DNA of 64,000 nucleotides, taken from contig CAVYUN010000001.1 of NCBI GenBank assembly GCA_963771735.1, positions 496,001-560,000 on the forward strand. The letters run 5' to 3'. The notes under the pieces were generated by a model. It did no database searches, was not told the DNA's origin, and worked only from the letters and a program-made list of their open reading frames with translations. The position numbers and the translations under genes were made by a program. Below are positions 8,178 to 16,460 of the stretch, piece after piece (the stretch's first letter is position 1; the number at the start of each line of letters is the position of its first letter). The stretch comes from 66-474 sp963771735 (GTDB taxonomy: Bacteria; Pseudomonadota; Gammaproteobacteria; Xanthomonadales; Rhodanobacteraceae).

Positions 8178-9520
8178 GCCGGCGTGTCCAGCAAGGTTGC
8201 CTGCCGCCGCGCACAATGCTCGACGCAGCGTGCGATCGTGGTGAAATCGTCGTCGAGTCCGTACCAGAACACCATGAAACGCCCGGTCTTGAAGCAGCCA
8301 TCCGACTGCTCGTGGTAGAACGCGTTCACGGGATTGCCCAGGCGCGAACGCCAGAACAACCGCGGTGTTTCCGCGCGCATGACCTGCCACACCGCGCGAC
8401 CCAGGCCTTCACCTTGCGCGTCATCGAGCACCGCGAACTTGTCGAGGTACGGCAAGCCCTGCTCTTTGTCGACATGTTCCATCGTGAGGATCATCGCGGC
8501 GCGGTAATTTTCGCTCACGTACACGCGCTGCGGCTGCGTCCGTTCGAAGTAGTCGTGGCTCAACCGCCGTGGTGCAAAACTTGACTCGATCAGCGCACGC
8601 ATCCGCTCGCGATCGACGCCTTGCCATGACTCGAAACGCAGCACTTTCTCGCCGCGCCGCACCAGCGTGCCGGAGCCCTTGTGGGTGAAAAGTTCACGCG
8701 CGAGCTCCGCGGGCCGGGTGATCGATACCGACGAAGCCAGCGGCAGATCGTTCAGCAGGTCGGCGATCTGCTCCAGCTTCAGCCGCATGCCGCCGCTTAC
8801 CCACGGCTGCGCCATCAGATGCTCGTATTCGGTCGAAAGGTTGATCGAATCGATCACCTTGTCGTCGGGATCAAGCAGGCCTCCGGTGCCGGTCAGGAAC
8901 ACTATCTTGTATGGCTGCAGCACGCGGACCAGTTCATTGGCCGCGAAATCTGCGTTGATATTGAGGATCTGGCCCTCCTCGGTTTCGCCGAGGCTGGCGA
9001 TGATCGGTATCGATCCGCTGCGCAGGCTGGCATCGATGGGCGCCAGCTCGATGCGCGCAACCCGGCCCACCAGTCCGTAGTTGTCGCGATCCAGCCAGTC
9101 CGCCGCGAACACGCCCGACACCACCGACGACGCACGCGTGTCCATCGCGTGCAGTGCATCCACGAGGCGCAGGTTCTGCTGGTGGAACACGCGGCGCACG
9201 ATGCCGAGCGCCTCCGGCGGCGTCACCCGCAGCCCATTGAAGGTGCGTTTCTCGATCCCGGCCTTGACCAGTTCATCGTCGAGCTGCGGACCGGCGCCAT
9301 GCACCACGATCGGGGTCAGGCCGACGCGCTGCAGGAAAGTCAACGACGAAGCCAGTTCGCCCAAATCATCACGCAGCACCGCGCCACCGACCTTGACGAC
9401 GGCAAAACGCCGGGCATCCAGCTGTGAAAACCGCTTGAGGTATTGCTGGACCTCCTTGGCGCTGCCCATCGTCGACAGCAGCCGCACGATGGTCTGGCGT
9501 GTATCGATATGCGCGTTCAT
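8174..9520 (-). CDS. argBA: Bifunctional acetylglutamate kinase / N-acetylglutamate synthase fusion
   Basis: A 448-residue two-domain protein. The N-terminal amino-acid kinase domain (residues ~25-285) carries VVKVGGAVL, VVHGAGPQLD and the nucleotide region LTGTGGLLD. The C-terminal ~150 residues form the GNAT-like acetyltransferase domain (DUF619) found in vertebrate-like NAGS and in Xanthomonas ArgB (YVSENYRAAMIL, DKFAVLDDAQGEGLGRAVW, NAFYHEQSDGCF). It therefore probably performs both the first (acetyl transfer to glutamate) and second (phosphorylation) steps. The ATG at 9520 overlaps the argE' stop by four bases, and its own stop overlaps argC by four. The fusion is characteristic of Xanthomonadales. 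Confidence 0.92.
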   Translation of the reverse strand: MNAHIDTRQTIVRLLSTMGSAKEVQQYLKRFSQLDARRFAVVKVGGAVLRDDLGELASSLTFLQRVGLTPIVVHGAGPQLDDELVKAGIEKRTFNGLRVTPPEALGIVRRVFHQQNLRLVDALHAMDTRASSVVSGVFAADWLDRDNYGLVGRVARIELAPIDASLRSGSIPIIASLGETEEGQILNINADFAANELVRVLQPYKIVFLTGTGGLLDPDDKVIDSINLSTEYEHLMAQPWVSGGMRLKLEQIADLLNDLPLASSVSITRPAELARELFTHKGSGTLVRRGEKVLRFESWQGVDRERMRALIESSFAPRRLSHDYFERTQPQRVYVSENYRAAMILTMEHVDKEQGLPYLDKFAVLDDAQGEGLGRAVWQVMRAETPRLFWRSRLGNPVNAFYHEQSDGCFKTGRFMVFWYGLDDDFTTIARCVEHCARRQATLLDTPA

Positions 9521-10614
9521 GCCCACCCACCGTTGACGATGCGATACACGGATTGCGCATAATCTTGCAGCTGCGCAAGCTCCACCCACTCGTCCGCGCT
9601 GTGTGCCTGCGCGATGTCGCCGGGCCCGAACACGAACGTGGTGCAGCCTGCACGCGAAAACAGCGCCGCCTCGGTCCAGAAATCGACAGGATCCCCGATC
9701 GGGATCCCGAGCTTCCCGGCGAGCGTACGCGCGGCCTGCATGCTTGCCTCGGCCTGCGCATGATCCGCCGGCAGCGGCGATCCGCGAAACGTCTCCTCGA
9801 ATGCCCCGGGCGCCGGATCGGCCAGCCCGCGCAATCGCTCCAGCAGATCGTCCATGTCCCGCGACGGCGGCGGCCGCATGCCGAAACGGATTTCAGCTTC
9901 GGGCGCGATCATGTTGGCCTTGATGCCACCCTCGATGCGGCCGAGGTTGAAACGCACGCCCTTTAGCCCGCCAAAGCCGACGGCCGACTGCGCTTCGGCG
10001 AAATCCAGCGCGGCATGGCTCCAGCGCACAGCCTGGTGCAAGGCGCTGTCGGAAGGCCTCTGCTCGACGGATGCGTGCCCCGCGCGCCCCTCGAAGAGCA
10101 CGCGCACCGACTGGATGCCGCGATGTGCCAGCACGGCCTTGCAGCGTGTGGGCTCGGCCACCAGCACCTTGTCGAACCCATGATCATCGTCCAGGAACGT
10201 GTCCACGCAACGCGGGTCGGCGCCCTCCTCATCGGTCGTGAACAGCACCGCCATATCACCGCCGGACGCCCTCGCCACGGCCAGCAACACGGCCGCCGCA
10301 CCCTTGATATCGCAGGCACCCAGTCCCGTTGCACGGTCAGCCGTGACGCGCAGCTCGAAAGGATCGCGGCTCCACTGCGGCGAGTCCGGAACGGTATCCA
10401 GATGCACGTTGAACAGCAGCTTCGGCTTGCCACGCACTGCGAACAGGCTGACGGCGCCCGCGCCGTGATCGATCACCCGCACATCGAAATCGGCAAGCTG
10501 TCCGCGCAGGTAATCGAAGATGCCGCCCGTGCCGATCGCACGCGGCGGATTGCGTGTGTCGAACGCGACCAGCGCCCGCAGGTATGCGAGCGTGGCATCG
10601 AGTAACCCTTTCAT
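9517..10614 (-). CDS. argE: ArgE-type deacetylase (N-acetylcitrulline/N-acetylornithine deacetylase)
   Basis: A 365-residue M20-family metallohydrolase. The first metal/catalytic motif is HLDTVPDS (residues ~78-85). The second is GACDIKGAAA, and the general base lies in FTTDEEGADP. RGIQSVRV and GRAGHAS begin the dimerisation domain, and HSADEWVEL near the C-terminus supplies the last metal ligand. In Xanthomonas the enzyme at this place removes acetate from N-acetylcitrulline. Because an acetylornithine-type carbamoyltransferase sits in the same operon, that substrate is the more likely one here. The ATG at 10614 shares one base with the argG stop, and the 3' end overlaps argBA by four bases. 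Confidence 0.9.
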   Translation of the reverse strand: MKGLLDATLAYLRALVAFDTRNPPRAIGTGGIFDYLRGQLADFDVRVIDHGAGAVSLFAVRGKPKLLFNVHLDTVPDSPQWSRDPFELRVTADRATGLGACDIKGAAAVLLAVARASGGDMAVLFTTDEEGADPRCVDTFLDDDHGFDKVLVAEPTRCKAVLAHRGIQSVRVLFEGRAGHASVEQRPSDSALHQAVRWSHAALDFAEAQSAVGFGGLKGVRFNLGRIEGGIKANMIAPEAEIRFGMRPPPSRDMDDLLERLRGLADPAPGAFEETFRGSPLPADHAQAEASMQAARTLAGKLGIPIGDPVDFWTEAALFSRAGCTTFVFGPGDIAQAHSADEWVELAQLQDYAQSVYRIVNGGWA

Positions 10615-11804
10615 CACCGATTGACCTCGGCCCACAAGGTCGAACTCATGCCGTACAGCTTGATGAAGCCCTCTGCCTCAGCCACGCCCCAGTCCGCGGC
10701 TTGCGCGTAGGTGGCCCCCTTGGCATTCAATATGTGTCTGGATGCCACGGCCACGGCGTCCACCTTGCCGCCATGGGTTTCCAGCGTGACTTCGCCTTCC
10801 ACGCAACGCTGGCTGGAAGCCAGGAATGCTTCCAGGTCGGCCTTGAGCGGATCATGGAAGAAACCCTCGTAGACCAGTTCCACCCATTTGCGCGCGACTG
10901 CCGGCTTGAAACGGTTTTGCGGCTTGCTCAGAACCGCTTCTTCCAGTGCGCGGTGCGCGGTCAGCAACGCGACGAGACCCGGCGCCTCGTAAACGATGCG
11001 TCCTTTCAGGCCGATCGTGGTGTCGCCGGTGTAAAGCCCGCGGCCGACACCGTAGCGCGAAAACAGTTGGTTCAATCTCGCCAGCAGCATGTGTCCCGCG
11101 ACGCGTTCGCCATCCAGCGTTTTGGCCTCGCCGTCGACGAATCCGATCTTGATCCGCAGCGGTTCGGAAGGCCACTCGCCGCGCGCCAGGCACCAGCCGC
11201 GCGCACCGTCGCCCGGCGCTTCCCAGCGGTCGATCTCGCCGCCCGAAAGGGTCACGCCCAGCAGGTTCTCGTTGATCGTGTAGGCCTGCTGTTTGGCACG
11301 CACCGCGAATCCGCGTTGTTCCAGGTACGCCTGCTCGTAGGCACGCACCGCGGTGTGTTCCTTCTGTATTTCGCGGATCGGTGCAACGATTTCGTAATCA
11401 CCCAGCGCCTTGACCGCGAGGTCGAAGCGCACCTGGTCGTTGCCCATGCCGGTGCAGCCATGCGCGATTGCACGGGTGCCGAGTTCCTGCGCACGCCTGA
11501 TCGCCGCATCCACGATCAGATAGCGGTCGGACACCAGCAGCGGGTACTGGCCCTGGTAGCCTTCGCCAGCCCATACCAGTGGCTTGACGAAGTGTTCCCA
11601 CAACGCAGGCCCACCGTCGATGGTGACATGCGATGCCACGCCCAGTTCGTGCGCCCGCGCCTCGATGTACTCGCGCTCTTCGGCACCGACACCGCCGGTG
11701 TCGGCGAACACGGTATGCACGGCCCAGCCCTGCGCCTGCAGGTAGGGCACGCAGAAGCTGGTGTCGAGGCCGCCGGAAAATGCTAGAACGATGTCTTGAC
11801 TCAT
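10614..11804 (-). CDS. argG: Argininosuccinate synthase
   Basis: A 396-residue enzyme condensing citrulline and aspartate with ATP. The N-terminal AFSGGLDTSFCVPYL is the P-loop motif of the PP-loop ATP pyrophosphatase family. GCTGMGNDQVRFD is the second conserved signature for citrulline/ATP binding. Its closest look is to the divergent argininosuccinate synthase lineage found in Xanthomonadales. The ATG at 11804 is preferred over a non-ATG start five codons upstream because it gives MSQDIVLAFSGG directly. It lies 21 bases downstream of the OsmC-like gene and one base from argE. Confidence 0.93.
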   Translation of the reverse strand: MSQDIVLAFSGGLDTSFCVPYLQAQGWAVHTVFADTGGVGAEEREYIEARAHELGVASHVTIDGGPALWEHFVKPLVWAGEGYQGQYPLLVSDRYLIVDAAIRRAQELGTRAIAHGCTGMGNDQVRFDLAVKALGDYEIVAPIREIQKEHTAVRAYEQAYLEQRGFAVRAKQQAYTINENLLGVTLSGGEIDRWEAPGDGARGWCLARGEWPSEPLRIKIGFVDGEAKTLDGERVAGHMLLARLNQLFSRYGVGRGLYTGDTTIGLKGRIVYEAPGLVALLTAHRALEEAVLSKPQNRFKPAVARKWVELVYEGFFHDPLKADLEAFLASSQRCVEGEVTLETHGGKVDAVAVASRHILNAKGATYAQAADWGVAEAEGFIKLYGMSSTLWAEVNR

Positions 11805-11825
11805 GGTCTGGTGTTCCAATGACGG

Positions 11826-12302
11826 TCAGGCGGTTGCGACGACGATGCGCGGCTCGCAACGCACCGGGAAATTGACGGAACTGGCGATGAAGCATGCGTG
11901 GTGCGCGTCCTCATGCAGCGATTCGGCTTTCGCGGAATCGCTCGCCGGCGCGATCGTCACCACCGGCCGCAGTACCACTTCGGTGAAATGCCCGCTGTTG
12001 CCGGCGGTCTCCATCGTGCCTTCGGCGGCATCGGCGTAAGCCGTCACCACCATGCCCGCGACCGTCGCGAGGTGCAGGTAGGCCAGCATGTGGCAGGTGG
12101 ACAGCGCCGCCACCAGCATCTCTTCGGGATTGTGCCGGCCGGCGTCTCCACGGAATGCGGGATCGGCGGAACCGGCGATGTCCGGTTTGCCCTCGATCCG
12201 GATCACGTGCTCGCGACCGTAGTTGCGGTATCCGTTGGTGCCGCTGCCATGGTTGCCGGTCCATTCCACGGCCACCTGGTAGTGATGCGGGTGCTCGCTC
12301 AT
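11826..12302 (-). CDS. OsmC/Ohr-family protein
   Basis: A 158-residue protein of the OsmC fold. HNPEEMLVAALSTCHMLAYL carries the first conserved cysteine in the usual helix, and the second region HHACFIASSVNFPV has the second cysteine near the C-terminal end. The family uses the cysteine pair to reduce organic hydroperoxides. The start ATG at 12302 overlaps the argF' stop (ATGA), so the gene is translationally coupled inside the arginine operon. Its role there is unexplained. The variant second motif (HACFIASSVNF rather than the canonical AHxxCPYSxA form) places it in the general OsmC subgroup, not the Ohr subgroup. Confidence 0.85.
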   Translation of the reverse strand: MSEHPHHYQVAVEWTGNHGSGTNGYRNYGREHVIRIEGKPDIAGSADPAFRGDAGRHNPEEMLVAALSTCHMLAYLHLATVAGMVVTAYADAAEGTMETAGNSGHFTEVVLRPVVTIAPASDSAKAESLHEDAHHACFIASSVNFPVRCEPRIVVATA

Positions 12303-13321
12303 GTGGATGTCTCCCGTTGTTGTGCCACCAGTTTCGCCATCACCGCCTTCTGCACGTGCAAACGGTTTTCGGCCTCATCGATCGCGATGCAACTCGGCGC
12401 ATCCATCACCGCATCGGTGGCCTTGACGTTGCGGCGCAGCGGCAGGCAATGGCTGAACACGGCATGGTTGGTCAGCGCCATCTTGGCTTCGTCGACGATG
12501 AAGTGCTTGTGCGCGTCGCGTATCGGCTTCTCCGCATCCCAGCGACCGAAATAAGGCAACGCGCCCCAGCTTTTCGCATACACCGCATCGGCGCCGCGAT
12601 AAGCATCCTCGATGTCGTGCGTCACCCGCAACGAACCGCCGTTTTCACGGGCATTTTGTTCGCCGAAAGCCATGTAGCGTTCGTCGAGCACGTATTCCGG
12701 CGTCGGGCACAGCAACGTCACGTCCATGCCCAGCTTTGTCGCGATCAGCAATGCCGAATTGGCCACCGCGGTGTTGAGCGGCTTCGGATGATAGGTCCAG
12801 GTCAGCACGTATTTCCGCCGGCGCAATTCGCCCAGATGTTCCTTGAGCGTCAGTGCGTGCGCGAGTTCCTGGCATGGGTGCGTAATGGTTTCCATGTTGA
12901 TCACCGGCACGCTGGCGTACTGCGCAAATGCCTTGATCACGCGATCCTCGCGATCGACCGCCCAATCCCGGAACTTCGGGAACGCGCGCACGCAGATCAG
13001 GTCCACGTAACGCGACAGCACCCGCGCGACCTCGGCGACATGTTCCTCGGCTTCGCCATCCATCGCGTTGCCCACGTCGAATTCGATCGGCCATGCATCC
13101 TTGCCCGGCGACAGCACGACAGCATGGCCGCCCAACTGGAACGCCCCCAGTTCGAAGCTGGTACGCGTACGCATCGAGGGATTGAAAAACAACAGCGCCA
13201 CCGATTTCCCGGCGAGCTGGCTTCCCGCGGGTGAACGCTTGAAGGCGGCGGCCCGATCGAGCAACGCGTCGATCTCGGCACGGCTCCAGTCCTGGGTGGT
13301 AATGAAATGTCGAATTGTCAC
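12299..13321 (-). CDS. argF': N-acetylornithine carbamoyltransferase
   Basis: A 340-residue transcarbamylase. The carbamoyl-phosphate motif SMRTRTSFELG and the HPCQELAHAL block are conserved. The motif WPIEFDVGNAMDGEAEEH and the ending HCLPLRRNVKATDAVMD are those of Xanthomonas acetylornithine carbamoyltransferase rather than ordinary ornithine transcarbamylase (HCLP followed by other residues). The lysine in RRNVKATD corresponds to the carboxylated lysine of that enzyme family. It makes N-acetylcitrulline from N-acetylornithine. The start is placed at the GTG at 13321 (VTIRHFITTQDWS), which gives the family length (about 340); a longer in-frame extension would read through a terminator hairpin. 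It is the first gene of the arg operon. Confidence 0.93.
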   Translation of the reverse strand: MTIRHFITTQDWSRAEIDALLDRAAAFKRSPAGSQLAGKSVALLFFNPSMRTRTSFELGAFQLGGHAVVLSPGKDAWPIEFDVGNAMDGEAEEHVAEVARVLSRYVDLICVRAFPKFRDWAVDREDRVIKAFAQYASVPVINMETITHPCQELAHALTLKEHLGELRRRKYVLTWTYHPKPLNTAVANSALLIATKLGMDVTLLCPTPEYVLDERYMAFGEQNARENGGSLRVTHDIEDAYRGADAVYAKSWGALPYFGRWDAEKPIRDAHKHFIVDEAKMALTNHAVFSHCLPLRRNVKATDAVMDAPSCIAIDEAENRLHVQKAVMAKLVAQQRETST

Positions 13322-13717
13322 AGTTGTGCTCTTGTGAAAAGTCGACCATGGATGGCCGGTTTGGCTTGTGCACGCATGGATGCGTGCTGAAACAGAACCA
13401 ACAAAAAACCCGGCACGGGCGGCCGGGTCTCTCGTCGTCAAACTTCAAGCATGCGCACGACTGCCTACCCGGCGGGATGTCGGTATTCCGGTCGGCGCGC
13501 ACGCGACGTCATCCCGGCTGCCGCTCGGGCGCTGGTAAGGACATCGGGCGATTGGTAGGAGTGTCTGGCCATGGACTGCCAACTAAGCGAGTCGCGGATA
13601 TTCGCATACTCGCCACGCTGATGCAACGGAACCCGTCTTGCGGCAACTGTCCGACCACCAGGCGCTTCGAATCAAGCACGCCGGCCTCAGCTTGCCATCG
13701 GAAACCGGAAGAACGCT
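13322..13717. other. Non-coding gap between the glycine-zipper gene and the arg operon
   Basis: About 400 bases without a convincing gene. It holds the terminator-like hairpin at 13402-13428 and a fragment of the dispersed repeat core (GTCATCCCGGC) near 13508. The arg operon promoter should lie here, between about 13340 and 13700 on the minus strand, but I see no strong -35/-10 pair. A 70-codon open frame at 13509-13721 on the minus strand lacks a recognisable start context and coding pattern. Confidence 0.5.
13402..13428 (-). terminator. Intrinsic terminator-like hairpin upstream of argF' (possible attenuator)
   Basis: On the minus strand, ACCCGGC and GCCGGGT form a 7-bp stem with a 7-base loop, followed at once by TTTTTTG. 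It points towards argF', whose start is about 80 bases further on. It may terminate transcripts coming from the glycine-zipper gene, 290 bases upstream, or may act as an attenuator of the arginine operon. The sequence alone does not decide between these. Confidence 0.7.
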
Positions 13718-14248
13718 TCAATCCGCTGGAGCCACGGTGATCCTGACCCGCAAACGTTCGCCCGGATCATAGGGTAATCGCGACATGTAGATATCGCCAC
13801 GGTAGCGGTACTCGACGTCGTATCCGACGATCTGCTGCTGGGGCGCGTAGGCCACCGGTTGGCAAACGGTGCGTTGCTCGGTGTAGTCGCGGTCATGGGC
13901 CGCCGATACCCGGTTGCCGATGGCACCGCCCGCGACGGCACCGGCCACGGTCGCTGCCTTGCGGCCATCGCCCTTGCCGACCGTGCTGCCGAGCACGCCG
14001 CCGACGATCGCGCCCAGCACGGTTCCGCCGGTGTGGTTGTCGTCCCGGCGCGTCACCGTCTGCGGATAGCAATCCTGCTGTGGCGCCTGCGCGACAGGGC
14101 CGTAGACGGGATCGACGCGCAGCACTTCGGCCCAACCGTAATGGACATTGACGGCAGGCCCGGGAGGGGGCGGCGGCGGCGGATAACCCTGGGCGTTGGC
14201 TGCCATGGCAAACGCAACGAGGAACGAGGCGATGATGGACTTTGACAT
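13718..14248 (-). CDS. Glycine-zipper 2TM-domain envelope protein
   Basis: A 176-residue exported protein. A signal peptide ends near residue 19 (AMAANAQG), and a polyproline stretch (PPPPPPPGP) follows. The centre (residues ~80-120) holds a glycine-zipper pair: GGTVLGAIVGGVLGSTVG, then ATVAGAVAGGAIGNRV. This motif is typical of the Rickettsia 17-kDa antigen / 2TM superfamily, which inserts in or associates with outer membranes. The C-terminal ~70 residues (VGYDVEYRYRGDIYMSRLPY) are a family of their own common in Xanthomonadales. The ATG at 14248 gives a clean signal peptide. It is transcribed away from cysS. Confidence 0.8.
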   Translation of the reverse strand: MSKSIIASFLVAFAMAANAQGYPPPPPPPGPAVNVHYGWAEVLRVDPVYGPVAQAPQQDCYPQTVTRRDDNHTGGTVLGAIVGGVLGSTVGKGDGRKAATVAGAVAGGAIGNRVSAAHDRDYTEQRTVCQPVAYAPQQQIVGYDVEYRYRGDIYMSRLPYDPGERLRVRITVAPAD

Positions 14249-14387
14249 GTCATGCTCCGACGCCGGCGAATGGGCGCCTGCGTCTACTCTGAAGCTCATT
14301 GAAACATCCCCAGCCTGAATAGGTGCTCAAGGAATGCGCGCAACCTGATAAAGTTGTTGGCTTATTTCGCGTGAATCGGCACACCCG

Positions 14388-15851
14388 ATGGCTCTGCGGC
14401 TCTACAACTCGCTGACCCGGCGTATCGAAGCATTCCAGCCTGTCGATGCGTCGCGCGTGACCATGTACGTGTGCGGTCCGACCGTTTATCACTACGTCCA
14501 TATCGGCAACGCGCGGCCCTATGTGGTGTTCGGGCTGCTGGCCCGCCTGCTGCGCAAGCAGTTTGGACGCGAGCACGTTGTCTATGCCCGCAACATCACC
14601 GACGTGGACGACAAGATCAATGCGGCAGCCGCGGCCGCGGGGGTGCCGATCAGCGAGATCACCGGGCGCTATGCCAAGGCATTCCACGAAGACATGGCCA
14701 AGCTCGGTGCCGATCTGCCCGACATCGAACCCAGGGCCACCGCGCACATCGGCGAGATCATCGCGATGTGCCAGGCGCTGATCGCGAAGGGCTGCGCCTA
14801 TGTTGCAGAAGGCCACGTGCTATTCGACGTGGCCGGCTTTCCGGAATACGGACGGTTGTCCGGCCGATCGACCGACGACATGATCGCCGGCGCGCGCGTG
14901 GAAGTCGCGCCTTACAAGAAGAATCCCGCCGATTTCGTGCTGTGGAAACCGTCCACGCCCGAACTTCCCGGCTGGGACAGTCCGTGGGGCCGCGGCCGTC
15001 CCGGCTGGCACATCGAATGTTCCGCCATGGCGGCGGCGCATCTCGGCGACACCATCGACATCCACGCAGGCGGGGTGGACCTGGTGTTTCCGCACCATGA
15101 AAACGAAATCGCGCAATCGACCTGCGCGCACGGCGGCAAGACCTTCGCACGATTCTGGCTGCACAACGGCATGCTGACGTTCGAAGGCCGGAAGATGTCC
15201 AAGTCGCTCGGCAACGTCCTGCAACTGCACGAATTGCTGCAGCGGCATCCGCCGGAGGTTCTGCGATTCCTGCTGTTGAAGGCCCATTACCGGCAGCCAC
15301 TGGATTGGTCGGACACGGCACTGCAACAGGCACGCGCAACCCTCGACGGCTGGTACGGTGCGCTGCGCGATCTCGAGGATGTCGACGGACTGCCACTGGA
15401 TGAGCAGGCCGACTTGTGGAAGCATCACGAAACGCTAAAACAAGTCGAGGATGCGCTATCCAACGACCTCAATACGCCTGAAGCGATGGTTGCAGTGGCG
15501 CATTTGGCATCTAAGGCGCGCCAAGATACTCAAGACAAACACACAGGCAAGTCGGCGCTTCTTGCCGGCGGCGCCATGCTGGGCTTGCTGCAGCAGGATC
15601 CCGAAGCATGGTTCAAAGGCTCGGTCACAGTGGATTTAAAACCTGGAACGCTTCACTTCAGCGGTGCTCAACCAACCGTGACTACCCTGCCAGACAGTGA
15701 ACTCATAGATGCCTTAATCGTTAAACGATCAGAAGCCCGCGCTGCAGGGGATTTCAAGCAAGCCGACGCCATCCGCGACGAACTCGCCGCCATCGGCATC
15801 GCCATCGAGGACGGCCCGCAGGGCACCCGCTGGAGGGTTGCCAATCCATGA
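14388..15851 (+). CDS. cysS: Cysteinyl-tRNA synthetase
   Basis: A 487-residue class I aminoacyl-tRNA synthetase. The N-terminal zinc/catalytic region has VCGPTVYHYVHIGNARP, with the HIGH motif in variant form HIGN (residues 38-41). The KMSKS motif (KMSKSLGN) starts at residue 269. HPVHHEN-type blocks are present as VFPHHENEIAQS. The C-terminal ~140 residues (about 15420-15740) are noticeably poorer in GC and use AT-ending codons (e.g. aaa, tta, gca) much more than the rest, and the anticodon-binding part is divergent. The four-base overlap with sufE (ATGA) suggests co-translation. Confidence 0.95.
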   Translation: MALRLYNSLTRRIEAFQPVDASRVTMYVCGPTVYHYVHIGNARPYVVFGLLARLLRKQFGREHVVYARNITDVDDKINAAAAAAGVPISEITGRYAKAFHEDMAKLGADLPDIEPRATAHIGEIIAMCQALIAKGCAYVAEGHVLFDVAGFPEYGRLSGRSTDDMIAGARVEVAPYKKNPADFVLWKPSTPELPGWDSPWGRGRPGWHIECSAMAAAHLGDTIDIHAGGVDLVFPHHENEIAQSTCAHGGKTFARFWLHNGMLTFEGRKMSKSLGNVLQLHELLQRHPPEVLRFLLLKAHYRQPLDWSDTALQQARATLDGWYGALRDLEDVDGLPLDEQADLWKHHETLKQVEDALSNDLNTPEAMVAVAHLASKARQDTQDKHTGKSALLAGGAMLGLLQQDPEAWFKGSVTVDLKPGTLHFSGAQPTVTTLPDSELIDALIVKRSEARAAGDFKQADAIRDELAAIGIAIEDGPQGTRWRVANP

Positions 15852-16279
15852 ATCAGGACGGCATCCATAACGAGCAACGGGAAATCATCGAGGAATTCGA
15901 TCTGTTCGATGACTGGACCGGGCGCTATCAGTACCTGATAGATCTCGGCCGCAAGCTGCCGCCGCTGTCCGACGCTGAGAGGATCGACGCCAACAAAGTC
16001 GACGGCTGCCAGTCGCAGGTCTGGATCGTGGTCTCCGGCAACGCCGAACGCCTTGACCTGCACGCGGCCAGCGATTCCGCGATCGTGTCGGGACTGGTCG
16101 CGTTGTTGTTGCGGGTTTACTCGGGACACAGTGCGCGCGAGATCATGGACACCGATCCATCATTCATCAATGCCATCGGGCTGGGCAAGCACCTGTCGCC
16201 GACCCGTTCGAATGGGCTTGCTGCGATGGTGAAAGCCATCAAGGCCCACGCGAAACGCGCAATTGCAAGGCAATCTTGA
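15848..16279 (+). CDS. sufE: Cysteine desulfuration protein SufE
   Basis: A 143-residue protein that accepts persulfide from the cysteine desulfurase SufS and passes it to the SUF Fe-S scaffold. The active cysteine is C54 in VDGCQSQVW. YQYLIDLGRKLPPL near the N-terminus and LGLxKHLSPTRSNGL near the C-terminus are the family's conserved blocks. It overlaps cysS by four bases. No other suf gene is nearby, so it would act with a SufS encoded elsewhere. Pairing a tRNA-Cys charging enzyme with a cysteine-sulfur carrier may be coincidental or reflect shared cysteine metabolism. Confidence 0.93.
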   Translation: MNQDGIHNEQREIIEEFDLFDDWTGRYQYLIDLGRKLPPLSDAERIDANKVDGCQSQVWIVVSGNAERLDLHAASDSAIVSGLVALLLRVYSGHSAREIMDTDPSFINAIGLGKHLSPTRSNGLAAMVKAIKAHAKRAIARQS

Positions 16280-16425
16280 CCAAACCGAGCGACCGTTTGC
16301 CCCATCGACCTTTAGAACCGAGGCATGGCCGGACTTCCTAACCGCAATGCCCGGGATCTTGTCGATTTCCAGACCGGCGGCCGGAACACCCTCGCATCCG
16401 CCCTTCATTGTGCGCCGCATTTGGT

Positions 16426-16431
16426 TATAGT
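16426..16431 (+). promoter_or_regulatory. Candidate -10 element of the 16461 gene
   Basis: TATAGT lies 29 bases before the ATG at 16461. A consensus -35 at the right distance is not visible (the best is TTCATT), so this is a weak call. The 180-base gap after sufE otherwise contains nothing recognisable. Confidence 0.3.
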
Positions 16432-16460
16432 GTTGCCGCATCCCCGGGGATACATTTCGC

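Noticed and set aside
13509..13721. A 70-codon minus-strand frame between the glycine-zipper gene and argF'
   Set aside because: No motif, poor codon pattern, and it lies in a region expected to hold the operon promoter.
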